This document shows, one piece after another, positions 37,201 through 48,600 of a DNA stretch of 64,000 nucleotides. The notes below the pieces were generated by a model. That model did not search any database, was not told the DNA's origin, and saw nothing but the letters and a program-made list of their open reading frames with translations. Source of the DNA: Centropus unirufus (Eukaryota > Chordata > Aves > Cuculiformes > Centropidae). Each line of letters begins with the position of its first letter. The first letter of the stretch is position 1. The stretch is from NCBI GenBank assembly GCA_013397695.1, contig VYZI01000021.1:444566-508565 (forward strand). The letters are read 5' to 3'. Position numbers and translations under genes: made by a program.

Positions 37201-38920
37201 ACACATAGCAGGAACATTATTAGTTGTGTGACCCTATGGGATAAGAAGTACAGACCAGGATCTAGTAGAAAAGCTGTGCATCAATAGAGGCTAATAAATT
37301 AAAAAAACCTACCTTGAGTGCTGCTTTTGGGCAAGACAGCCCAAAATACCCCATTCAGTTCTGAAAGCTGGGGGAAAAAAATCCATGTAAAAAGACATTC
37401 TGCCTAAGGAGATTCTCATGTCAAAGGGGGCTTTTGTTTCCCAGCCTAGAGTGGAGGCTAGCTCTGGGGAGATGGTGTGTACAGGCTGTGATGGTTTGTA
37501 CTTCCCAGCAGGGCAGGCAGAGCAGCACTGTTCTCTGTAGAACAGAGCTTGATTGCTTCATGTAAAATAGAATAAAACCAGAGAAATCGTCATTCTTGGT
37601 TGCTGAACATTTCCAGTCTGCTTCAACATCCTTTCGGCTTTCATTGGTCCCGAGTGTGGACGGGCAAGGTGTGGGTTCACTGCCAGTGGGGTCAATGGGA
37701 TGGAGGAAGATGCTGCTGCTGAGGGAAGTGCCACTTCTGCTGGTGTGGTCCTGAAGTGCGTACCTGAAGCAGCTGTCTTGCACTGCATTTGAGCATAAAG
37801 TACTAGCCCTGTTAAATTCGGTGTGATTTACTGAAGTGAACAGACTGGGCTGAGAACTCAGCAAACCCATTTCCATGTGTAGCTGTTGTAAGATTTGTAT
37901 GCAATTGACTTGAGGTGAAAAGTACCTTGAATTCACAGCATCTAAGGATTGCTCTTGATGCCCAGGCTTGTCTCCTATTAACGCAGGGTTTATTGCATAA
38001 TCCATTTTTAGGTTCCTGCATGCTCATTCCTAAACAGACTCAAGTTTCCTAATGCCAAACTGCTGGAATCTGTATTTTGCGCCCCCTCTTCCTGCCCCTC
38101 AGCTGGATATATTTTTTAAGGGCCTGGAACAAACAGAGACTTAAGGAAAGCATGGACATTTCTGTATGTACCACAATAACGAGGCTGTCCTGTTACCTGC
38201 AGCTAAGTGTGGTTAATATGGGATGTGGCACTCAAACTAGTGATGACTTACAGCTTTGTGTAGACTCAGCTTTTCCTGATGTTAGTTCCAAGTTCCTATT
38301 TGTTGCTGATGTGACAGCAGTACCTGCCATTCTCCGACACAGCCACGGATCTGCAAAAATGTCACACCTTTCTTTCTGCTCTGCTACCCTATTTTTCCTC
38401 AATGACTTTGAGTGCTGAGAATGAAGGTTACCATACCTATCTATTTATATTTATATCTCGCATAGATATGTATGTCTGATCTATTTGAAATGTACTGCTT
38501 TATAATGCTTGGAAACCTGTTCTTATCTTGTTAATACATTGTAATAGATTTTACAACATCCTTCCCTGTCTCACCACCATACCTCCTTTTTTTTTCCCTT
38601 TGCAAGGGAAAAAGGATCTACTTATTTTTTTCTCCCCTACAAGCATCTCTTAAATTCAGGACAAGCAGTCTCTCTGACTCCTGTAAGCGTGACTGGGAGA
38701 GAAGGCAGCTAAGTCTCCTAAGTATGTATGGCAAATTTGCAATTAGAAGAAAACACTGGAACAAAATTACTTCAGTCCTTGTCTCCCTTCCCCCAGCCCT
38801 TCCCACCCCTCCACCTCCCTCTTGCAGGATTAAGCTGAGCTAATCCTCAGATGAGCAAGATCTTTGGGAAAGCAAAGAAGCAAAGTAAAACCAAGGGAGG
38901 AGAAAGAAAAATCCTTCACA
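34216..38920. other. Intronic sequence; long chance reading frame
   Basis: The longest open reading frame of the whole window, 194 codons on the minus strand at 37421-38005, lies here. It has no recognisable domain, no low-complexity or repeat origin I can name, and no splice or promoter context, so I do not call a gene. Nothing else is recognised. Confidence 0.5.
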
Positions 38921-38924
38921 CTCA

Positions 38925-39120
38925 ACACTAATAAGGAAATTATAGGCATCCTACATTATGAATTGGATGAATTTTTAATGGTTAGAAATGCAGTTGATTT
39001 ATAATGCATCCATCCTGGACTGCAGGGCCTGACGCCAACTAATAAATAAATGACAGGCCCTTTGTATTAAAAGTATCAGTCATTTTACATCTCTGCACTG
39101 CAATTGATGTGGAGTATTGA
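38925..39120. promoter_or_regulatory. Candidate conserved non-coding element, AT-rich
   Basis: AT-rich sequence free of simple repeats, holding TAATAAGGAAATTATAGG, AATTTTTAATGGTTAG, ACTAATAAATAAATGACAGG (with a MEIS/PBX-like TGACAG) and TTTGTATTAAAAG. The texture resembles vertebrate conserved non-coding DNA. Conservation was not measured. Confidence 0.25.
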
Positions 39121-39864
39121 GCAAGGCAAGATGATAGCCATCAGATGTTTACCAAAGCGGAGGACATTGTGCTTAAAGCCACACCCGAGATCAAGACCAG
39201 AAAGTTGCTGTCCAGTCTTCAAGTCTGCTCTCAGATGGGCCACAGCTTCTGCTCTATCCCATTGCTTGCAATCCAAAACAGCAACAATAACAACGAAAGA
39301 GTTTGGCAAAGGGCTCCGTGGTTTTGACAGGTCATTTTAAGACCAGTTTAGGACCCTGTTTGATATGTCATATGCTCTAGGACAAGTTAGTTACTTCTGG
39401 TCAACAGGAGAAGCTCCCTCTGAGGTGACTGCCCAAACCTTCCTTCCTACATATGGAAGGAGATAGAATGGTTTAAGTCTTCCCCATTTTAGACACTTTG
39501 TTCAGGATAGGGGAGATTATGCCACCTGTTCTTTTGATGGACCTGGCCACCAGCATAGCCAGGGATAGGTTAGCTCAGAGTCAGAGATCAGGATGAAGTT
39601 AAACACATCCTATCACCAATGTTCATAGAGAGGGCTGTGTTAAAAACAAATTCTGGGCAAATTCCAGAGACAGGGTGGATCAGACCTGTTCTCATGCCTG
39701 ATGCCGGCAGAGCCCATATGTCAGAATACAGCAGACAGCTCAGTATTTGAGAGGTGGAGTATATTTTACCCTCCTCTTAACATGGAGAAGTAACTTGGTG
39801 TCCTGCACTTCCACTATATCCTGGAAAGCATTTCTCCTTCCAGACCATCAAGAGACTGCTATGC

Positions 39865-39975
39865 ATCTTTACCTACATTTTATGGATGAAGAGCAGCAGC
39901 TAGAAAGACATGAGTTTTCTCCAGGTCACACCAGGTTGCTGACAGCTAGCAGTGTGGTCCATGTTCAGCCCACTG
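39865..39975 (+). mobile_element. Probable MIR/CORE-SINE relic
   Basis: TACCTACATTTTATGGATGA, then AGCTAGAAAGACATGAG, then CTCCAGGTCACACCAGG and GACAGCTAGCAGTGTGG follow the order of the MIR core ('CCCATTTTACAGATGAGGAA', 'AGAGAGGTTAAGTGAC', 'CCCAAGGTCACACAG', 'GTGGCAGAG') as I recall it. Sense orientation on the + strand. It is highly diverged, as expected for a SINE that predates birds. Confidence 0.5.
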
Positions 39976-42900
39976 GACTGTGTTGCATGTTTATGAGTTG
40001 CCACCTGAAGTCCTTTCACAGCTGGTCTTTTTGAGTCAGAAATTTAGATGGACAGGTTCTTGGAGCTGTCAGCTGTATATTATGATCATACAAAACAGCA
40101 GTTTTGGGGTTTTTTTTTATCATTTCCTGATAGGTTAGGTCAAATTCTCCCTTTCCCCATTCATGGTGGCCGTGCTACAGTCTAACATGTTTCCACTTCA
40201 TTCTCATCAGTAATTTTCGAGAGACCTTTCCTTGGTGACCTAGATGCTCTGCTGACCTTATTCCACTTAGACATTGACTCCCAGCCTGCTTGGTTGGAGC
40301 TGGAGTTGGTTTGAGACCAAATTCTGGGCTCAAAGGAAGAGCGGTTATTTCTCACCTTGGCTTTAGTTCCTGGCTAAAGAAACTGAGTGGGGAGCCGGGG
40401 ATACGAGCCTTGTTTTCCCAAGGAAAGCACCACTCCCTAAGATGCAGACTTTCATCTTGACCTGGAGGAAGGAAGCGCTTATTGCCTTATTTATTACTTT
40501 TCCCAATAGCAGTGTAAATACTCTATCCCTGATAGATATGGATCTTATGAATAATATAGAGATTTGAACTAAGTAATTGCAGTGCTTTTTTAATACAAGA
40601 GATCCTCAGTGTCAAGTAGTATTAATGATCTGTCTTGACGTGGTCTCTACAGAGGGCAATTGCAAACCCTAGTTCCGTGAGAATTTGAGAAATTGAGGGA
40701 GAAATCCTAATGTGCTGTTCATCCCTTCTGTTCCCTTTGGGACACTCTAGAAAGAGTATCCTGTCTGCTGATTTTTTTCTCAGCTTTCCCTAGAACCTCT
40801 AAGGATGGGAAAGTTAAGTGAGTTTTGGGAAAATAAATCCCTTTTGTAGGCAGGCTGGGCTGAGCTGTCAGAGAAGGGAACTTTGGGAGGAAATGTACTA
40901 CAAAGATCCTAGCAGCTCCCTGTGGTCACTAACAGTTCTCTGGACATTTCTGGAAGAGTAAAATGATTAGTTACAATGAAATAGATAAATTCAGGCAGAG
41001 GTAATGATATTCTATGTCCTGCTGATGTGAGTCTTGTCTCTTCACTGTAGCTTTAATTTGAAGCTCTCCTTCCCACTTGCTCTCTGAAACCCTTTTTGCA
41101 GCCTTGCTGTTAAACAGGTGGCTACATTATTATGAGAAATTATCTATAAAGTCTATTCTTTAATACTGTACAATCTTTGGGGATGAATTTAAGATACTAA
41201 TAAGTATTAAGATTTAACACCTAATAATTCTTTGCAGTGACATCACTGTTGGGGGGGAGGGATAACGAGATAGTATTTGTGGCATGTGTTGTGGGTCATT
41301 CTGTGCCTTGCATTGTTTTTTGCAAAAAGCTGGTAGCCCGACTGGCTTCACTGTTTGCAGAGAGCTAATAGCCTGGTTGGGTGGTCCTCCTTGCTGTAGG
41401 TGTGCTAGGTGCTGGTGTTACAGCTGCACAAGTCCAAGGCCTCTCTAAATTAATGGAGCTGTCTGAGAAGCTCATGAATGCCTTTTCAATTTAATTTTTT
41501 TTCTCCCAAACGTAGTGTCTCTAGCCTTGAATCAGTCTGTTGACCTTTTTCATTCCTCTCTTTCGAGCCATGCTCCTCTTTAAGGTTATTTCGTTTCCTC
41601 CTTCTGCCATTGCCCTTTTAACAGGAAGGAGGGCAGGGGAGACTCGTGGACTTGGTGGCCCATGTTGTTGAGCTGACAGACCGGGAGAAGTAGGTCTTGC
41701 TGACCCCTGTGGACTGTGTTGAGTGGGGACCATGGGCTCAGGTGTTGCTTTGCTACAGGGATGGTAGCTCATTAACACTCTGTGCCCTGCAGATAACTTT
41801 TATTGATCATCAGCTGCTTAATCAAAAACTCTATCACAGTTTGCTTCGATTATTCTTTTCCATCTCTTCATCTCTAGAGAATCAACTCAGCTGAAGTTAA
41901 TGTACTCATTATGTAGTAGGGAAACCACTGCCACAGATGGCTATGTAAATCATAGGTTTTAGGAAGGATTGTGTCCTTCCTGCATGTAACAGGATGAATA
42001 TATTTGGTGCATATTCCTCCACTTGATGGGGTGAAACAGGCCCCTGGGGGAGTTGTGCTGAGCCGGGTTTTGTCCTGCCTGGGACAGCAGTACGGACCTC
42101 GCAGCTCGCTCGGAGCACAGGCTGCACATCTAGATCCTCACAGTCTTCGTATAATGATGAACAACACTACTGTTACACCTGGTGCTAACTCACCTGCACC
42201 TTTCCAGAAACATGTGGTGGCCTCCAAGTCACTATAAATACCTAACAACGTCTGTACCTGGGCAGCTGGAAACCTCTCTCCTTTCTTGTGGCAGGGTGTG
42301 TGAGTTGAAGCAGTTTTATGGATTTGTCTCTGCTGGTGTTTGCTCAGCAGTTGGGTGATGAGAACTTTCCCATGGGAAAATGAGGGCCCAGAAAAGGGGA
42401 TGAGACAGCTGGCACATGGGATGACCGGGTAGGGGCGTGCTGAGGTGAAGGGCATGGACAGGGCATGTTTGAGATGTGAGCTATGGGAGGAGAGCTGTGT
42501 CTACTGTGATGGCAAAAGTCTGCACATCTGAACCCATGCATTTAGCTTTCATTTTCTGATGGTCTGTGTGCAATGTATATACAGAAGTGGTGAGTTACAG
42601 CACAAGTAGGACGTTTAGTCCCCTTTCTAAACAGATCTCGGCACTCCTGAACTCAGCACCTTGAGTGTGTTGCTGTTGGATGTTTTGCTGACACAGTGGG
42701 GGCCATGGCTGGTAAAACTGCTCTGTGCAGCTTTATTCTTTTAGAAACGATCAGAGCTATGGGGATAGGAAAGTGAGGAAGCTATGCAGGAAGTGGCAAA
42801 GATATTTCCTAGCACTTGCTATGTTTTTAATGACCAGATGTGAGAAGTGGCAGGCCAGTTTGTATGGGGACACGGGCATGGAAGCCTTGAGGCAGGAGTG

Positions 42901-43559
42901 CTGCTTGTCCCAGCCACTCCAAACTTATCTCACACTCTGGTCTTACTTGATGTCGTGATACAACTCATTTCCCTTGTCTTCTAATATTTGATGCATAAAC
43001 CCCTTCTTCTTGATCCTATACGCAATCAGAGCTACATATTCTGCTGGTCATGATGTTGCAATGACCTAATTGGATTGCGGAGGGTGGTGTCCTGTATAAT
43101 GCTGTCTCATTTTCTAAGCAGTCGATACAAACTCAATTTTATTTTCTTTGAAAAGAAAGGAAGTGGGGCAGGAGCTCAGCATCCATGGCCAAGCTTATAC
43201 CTGCAGCTTTTACCTGGTTGCCTGACTGTGTGGCTGCGATGGCACACCTAGTTCAGCCTGAATGGGACCTGCAGGCTCTTTTTGGGTTGATTTGTTGGTT
43301 TTTTTTTTCTCCTGCCGATACTGGAGGGGAGAAAGGATGGAAGCTACAGCAGGAATAGGTGCTAGCACCTCTTATTTGCCTCGAGGAGTCATTATTCCAA
43401 CAGGGTAGACGCCCTCTCCGTGTTTCTCTCCTCTGGGGAGGGTTATCTCTATCTCCCCGTGGGACCTGGGTGAGTGTTTAGCATTCTCCTTTTGCCCCCA
43501 GTTAGGTACTGGGTCCTTTGTACCTCGGTATTACACCTGCCTCAAAGACCCTTAACCGC
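39976..43559. other. Intronic sequence; one AT-rich motif block
   Basis: No exon, RNA gene or confident repeat is recognised. The block 41130-41250 (AATTATCTATAAAG, TTTAATACTGTACAATC, AAGTATTAAGATTTAACAC, TGACATCACTG) is AT-rich with a CRE-like half and could be a conserved non-coding element, with weak support. Confidence 0.45.
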
Positions 43560-43660
43560 CTTACGCCTTTGTTATTTATGAGCGCAACAGAGGAGAAAAG
43601 GAGGGTCTGCTTTCACTTGATGTGGCTCATTTGCATATGAAAGGAACATCTCATTTCAAA
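43560..43660. promoter_or_regulatory. Candidate regulatory element with a perfect octamer
   Basis: ATTTGCAT, the POU/Oct consensus (reverse of ATGCAAAT), lies at 43629-43636 within GCTCATTTGCATATGAAAGG. The sequence to the left contains CTTTGTTATTTATGAG (SOX-like CTTTGTT). Motifs are seen; function is inference. Confidence 0.25.
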
Positions 43661-44394
43661 AGCGGTGGCAGCAGCCTGGGTTTCCTGGCCCCGTTGGTCT
43701 CTTTCAGGGCGGCTTCGACAGCTCCAGGGCCGTGGCTTGGTGAGCAGTGGCAGGGCTTTCTCATAAACTGGACCTGCCACTGTATTTTTGCAGGGCTCGT
43801 TCAGAAGACCATGGTGTCAGCACAGTGTTTGGTGTGTGGGAAAAGAACCTGCTTTTGCAAATTGAAGGTTGCTGCAAGGGCTTAGCTCTGGCTGGTGAGC
43901 CCTCTCTGCCAGCAGGGATTGCTGCTGTGGCAAATCCTTCACTGATGGATTAATTGCTATTTTCCTTATAAGTCCTAGACTTTCTTTCTTTGTCCTCAGG
44001 GTATTCCTCATTCTCAGCCCTACCTCCTCCTGTCCTGTTGGGTGTTCACCTGTATTTCAATTTAAAAATGGATCGGTTGTCATGAGAGAGAAGTCAGATA
44101 GCATGGGCGGGAGAAAAAACAAGCCATGATTTTGCAGGTAGGAGCTGAATAAATGAGTCAGCACATTCGTGTACCTGGCATGCCACCAAGCAGCCTCCCT
44201 TGGCGTGATTCAAGGATTTAGTGGAGGCAGGAAGAGGCCAGGCAGTGGAGTGGCAATGACCTGTGTGGCTGGGCAAGGACCAAGGGAACTGGGCTAAAGG
44301 CAGGAAGAGAGGGAGCACTGGTCACTGATTTTTATCCTCCTTGGCTGGATATCAGATTTCCATGACCCAAGCACCTGGCACAGTCGAGCCAATG

Positions 44395-44700
44395 TCCCTG
44401 ATTCGTTCTCAGCTTCGTAATATTTAATTAGAGAATCAAATATGAAGTCTATCTAAGATGAGACTGGCACACAGCAGCTGGCTGAGTGTCGCAATCAATG
44501 TATCCGCTGTGGAATGTTTCCTGCAGAAATATTACATCCTTTCTCATTTACTTGATGATTTTTAGGGTGAATCAATCAAAAGATGCCCCACGCAAATAGT
44601 TCAGCCTGTGATCCTGTGGGAGTCCATTACAGAGGCATTTGTTCCATGTTAATGGACCTGTTGATTAACAAACAAGCCATTGCTTTTTAAAAAGAAAGCT
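44395..44700. promoter_or_regulatory. Candidate conserved non-coding element
   Basis: A 300-bp stretch without repeats holds TATTTAATTAGAGAATC near 44420, GTGGAATGTTTCCTGCAG (TEAD-like GGAATG) near 44508, GGTGAATCAATCAAAAG near 44566 and GTTGATTAACA at 44660-44670 overlapping AACAAACA at 44667-44674. The last pair resembles HNF1/homeodomain and forkhead sites. A regulatory role is inference. Confidence 0.3.
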
Positions 44701-47700
44701 GTTACTTGAGGGCAATTGTTAGCATGTGCTTTTCTCCTGCCCCTCCTCCCCTACCTACAGTTCTCGCCCTGTGCCAGTGTAGGTGCTTGCTGCAACAGAA
44801 CCCAGGTCTGTATTGCTGGAGATAAAAACACTTGCATCTCATCCAAGCAGTTATCACAGGTGGACATTCTTCCGGAGGTTGGAAATGACAGAGAGACTTC
44901 TTTGTACTCAGCGTGTGATTTCACCACTGTGTATGTTGTTCTGTTAATCATATTTTCTGCACCCCTCTGCCTTGGCATGTAATTCCCTGTTGGACTCCAG
45001 CAATGTCCGAGGAAGATATTCCCCTTGACATCCCAAGCAAGTTGAGAATCGGCAGCTCCTTGAGGAGCCTGTCTTGGATTTTACACCAGGTTGACTACAT
45101 GGGAGTTTTTGTTCGGATCTATAAAACCTCTAGTCTGTTAGAGCAATATTGAGTTCATTTCCTTTCACTACAATAAGGGTATCTTCCTAGTCTCCACTTT
45201 TTTTCTGGGTGAAAATTTGCCCTTGTTTCAATGTTAGTTCCTGCTTTTCTGATGCTAGTATGGTATGAGCCGCATCTGGCCCCAGCAGAAGATGAGGATG
45301 ATGCCCACTTCACAGAAGATGTTCTGACCTTTCAAAGCCCCTGTGCTAACCTGAGTGTACCCAACCCAGTGATGACTAAAGCTTTGTAGACAAGGAAGCC
45401 GTTAAGTTAAGTTAGGTTAAGTGCTCCTAGAGCTCTGGTGGGGCACTGGAAACATGCTCCCCAGGCACAGCCCAGGATAGATCACTGTGCTCAGCAGCTT
45501 ATAGCAGAGTGGTAGTCACACATCAGGGCTGAATGGTCCGAAAGGAACAGGGTTGTGGCTGTGGGTGGTGTTTAGCTTCATGCTGGTAGTGACCAGCAGC
45601 TGTTCTGCTTTCCGGTAAGTGTACTGAGATCCTTGCTGCTCAGCTGGAGTCTGTGGGAGCATTTGGTTCTCGGCAGGCTGCTGGTGCAAAGGCACCGTTG
45701 TTCAGTTTGGCAAGCCAAGCATTGCTCCAGCCCATTGCAGAGGGGACCATCACCCCCGGGTCTCTTGTTTAGCTTCATCCTGTATTTTTACAAATGGATT
45801 CACCCGGAGCAGTCCTTCCCACAGCTGGTGGGAGTCAAAGTGACGAGGCAGTTAGTGGATTAGGGCAGCAGAGTGAAAACCATTTGGCATCTCTATCCTG
45901 ATTCTTCTGGGTGCCTTTAATTAGCATGATTGCTCAGCATGCGATTTTGCCATGTTCTTTAGCTCCCCTGGTTAGAATAATTATTCCCCCAGCTCCTTTT
46001 GTTCCAATTCCTGATCGCTTACAAAGTCTCCTGTTAAAAGCCATTAAATCTGTAATGTAAAGTGAGAGTAAATGTTCAGCAGCGTTATGCTCTCAGCCCT
46101 GCACGTGTACGCTTGTGCGCTCTCTAGCCACTCTCTGGTGCTCTTCTGCTCCCTGCCATGTGCTCTGTGCTGCAGCATCGCTCTTTGCTTTTTTCTCACA
46201 CACTTCCCCACTGGCCATCCCACGTGTACCGCATGCAGCAGGGGTTGTGTGCACACTCTCACTGCTTTCTGCTGGCAATTTTTGGTGTCACACAGCTCAG
46301 TTTCCTCTCTGCATGGGCTGGTTTTGACACAGGTTAAATGCATGGCTGTGGACTGTCATCTCTTACATGTGGTTGCATGCGCAAATATGAAAGTGCCATG
46401 TTTTTGCATGCTTTTGTGCTGGTGTGGGCAGCTCTTGCTTCGAGAAGCAGTGTACACAGAGGAGGATGTGTTCTGGCTGTGGTAGAAGACAGAACTTCTG
46501 ACGATAGTTGATGGAGAAGAGGAAAGAACTTACTTTTTAAGTAAAGCTGTTTCTCTTTTTTTTTTTGTCAAGTGTGAAATCCTCTGGCAGAAGGAAAATG
46601 GGTTTTGGACAGTGGTGTACCTGGGAGTATCCATGTTGCAGTGCTGCCCCATCCAGTGACCTAGGAGCACAGCCCCTTTCCTGTCCCTCCTCGCTGCTAT
46701 TATATGATCAGCTCATGCCAATGACACAAGTGGGGCAGAGACATGAAGGCTTATACAGAATTTTATGGTGTGAAGTCAGAATTGATCTGAAGTGTTTTAA
46801 ATGCCTTATGCATTGAGGTGACTTGATGTGAGAGGGGGAAGGGAGAGAGAGAGAGACTTATTTTCACACCTGTAAATGAAACTCGGTTGGAGAAGGGTCT
46901 GGTGGTCATGTAGTTTCACAGCTAGACCACTGTAAATTTGTTGGAAAGTAACTCTGATCCTTCCTCTCTCCTTTGAATGAAGAATCCTAATCAACAGCGG
47001 CCGTGCATTTTGGGATTTGTTCTTCATTTGTTGCCCTGCTGCGATGTGCTAGACCTTACCTGCTCTGCAAAGCTCACTCTGCTGTAGGGTGGAGTGAGGG
47101 TCTCATTGCATGGCATCGGCCCTCCCTGGTCACTGCATCTCTGCCTTGGTGGCTGCAAAAATCTTCTCGGGCATTTCATATCTTCTTTTGCAAAAACATA
47201 GTTTCATGTGTGCTTTCTGGGAGCAAAGCCCTTTGTCTCCTGCTGCGGAATGAAGGCCACCACAAATATATGCCACTCATTTGGCTGGCACTTCCCAAAT
47301 TATTCACTAGGAATAGTATGATCCCAACACAAACCTATGTTCCTCTGCTTTCTTTCCCCTCCTTCTGTCAGGGAAAGCAGAGCCTTCCTTGTACCCTGGG
47401 GTGTTTATTGTAGAGCTTGCCACATACTGGCAGGTATCAAAGCAACGTCTTGAAACAAAATCTGGAGCCAGTAGCTTTCCATTGGGAAGATTAATGACAT
47501 TCTTCTGGTGTATTTTGGTGCAGAAGGCAACTTATTTTATAACCATCTAGTGGGGCAATTGTCAAGAGAAGAAAAGCTGTGGCGGCATCCTTCATTTAAA
47601 AAACACTTGGAGAGGAGCATCGGAGAGACACAAAGGACAGTAGTTCCAGACAATACAGCATCCAAAGAGCCTAAAAAAAATTAACAAAACCTTGTTCTTT

Positions 47701-48509
47701 GAGGCTTCCCGGTAGTCTCACTGTGTTTTTGCCCTCAGCTCTTCCTGTTCCCATTTGCAACTCCTCTGTAGTATTTGGTGTCTCCTTGCCTTCTGAGATA
47801 TCCTACACTCCTCAGTTTCCATCCTCAGCTTGTAAACTCCACAAAATCACATTTCCCTACAGGATGCTCTTCCTGACACTTCAGGCTCTCAGGCTTGTAT
47901 CACCCCTGGGCTTCCTGGAGGGCAGCTCTGGCCTTTCTAGACAATATAAGGCATTGCTGAAGCAGGTAAAAGAGTAAAGAGACTTGAGCAAGTGAGGATT
48001 CATCCCAATCCTTGATCAGGTCCTCCACCAGCTTCCTCCTGTCCTCAGAAAAGCAAGAGAGCATTGTTGGCAATGCCTGGGGAGGGAAGGTCCCAGCTGC
48101 AGACTCCAACATTTGTGTACTTTCCTACCCACTGTGCGTGTCTCTGTTTGGTGTCTGCTCTCGTATATCAGCCATTTGGTTTACTTGAGCACTTCTGCGC
48201 CTTTCTGAGCTCCTGGTGAGGACACGAGTCTGGGGGTTGGGGCTAATCCCTAATGTGTGCCTGCGACTGGCATCGATTCCTTCGGACACTTTGGAGAAAC
48301 CATGTTTCTGCTCCATGCCACCGTTTTGCCATTTACGTAATGAATATGACAGCTCTTGCCTCGCTAGGGAATGAGTGAGGCATAACAAATTAGTGTTTAT
48401 GAAGTGCTCTCCGGCTAAAGAGTGTGACAGGGCTGTTGCTGTTCTTACTTAGGGGCTTCCTTTGCTGGTTGGCTCTTTGATGTGGCGATCTGTGGTACCG
48501 GTGGATCAG
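44701..48509. other. Intronic sequence without recognised features
   Basis: A short TTAAG-type tandem run (TTAAGTTAAGTTAGGTTAAG) lies at about 45403-45422, a T run near 46556-46566 and a GA run near 46846-46857. No exon or RNA gene is recognised; the open reading frames on both strands are overlapping chance frames. Confidence 0.5.
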
Positions 48510-48600
48510 CTGTACCATAATTGGAATTAATCAGCAATTAAGGAACATGAGCCCAACCGGATTCTTTCCCAGTGGATATTCATTTCTGGGCAGATTAGTC
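48510..48600. promoter_or_regulatory. Candidate regulatory cluster of homeodomain-like cores
   Basis: TAATTG at 48518-48523, AATTAATC at 48525-48532, CAATTA at 48535-48540 and GATTA at 48593-48597 are grouped within 80 bp. The first three lie in 23 bp. The function is inference. Confidence 0.25.

Noticed and set aside
37421..38005. Longest open reading frame of the window, 194 codons on the minus strand
   Set aside because: No domain, signal or repeat family is recognisable, there is no promoter or splice context, and shorter frames overlap it in other phases. Best explained as chance in a stop-poor stretch.
45403..45422. TTAAG/TTAGG run as telomere-like repeat
   Set aside because: Only about four imperfect units and not TTAGGG; a trivial short tandem run.
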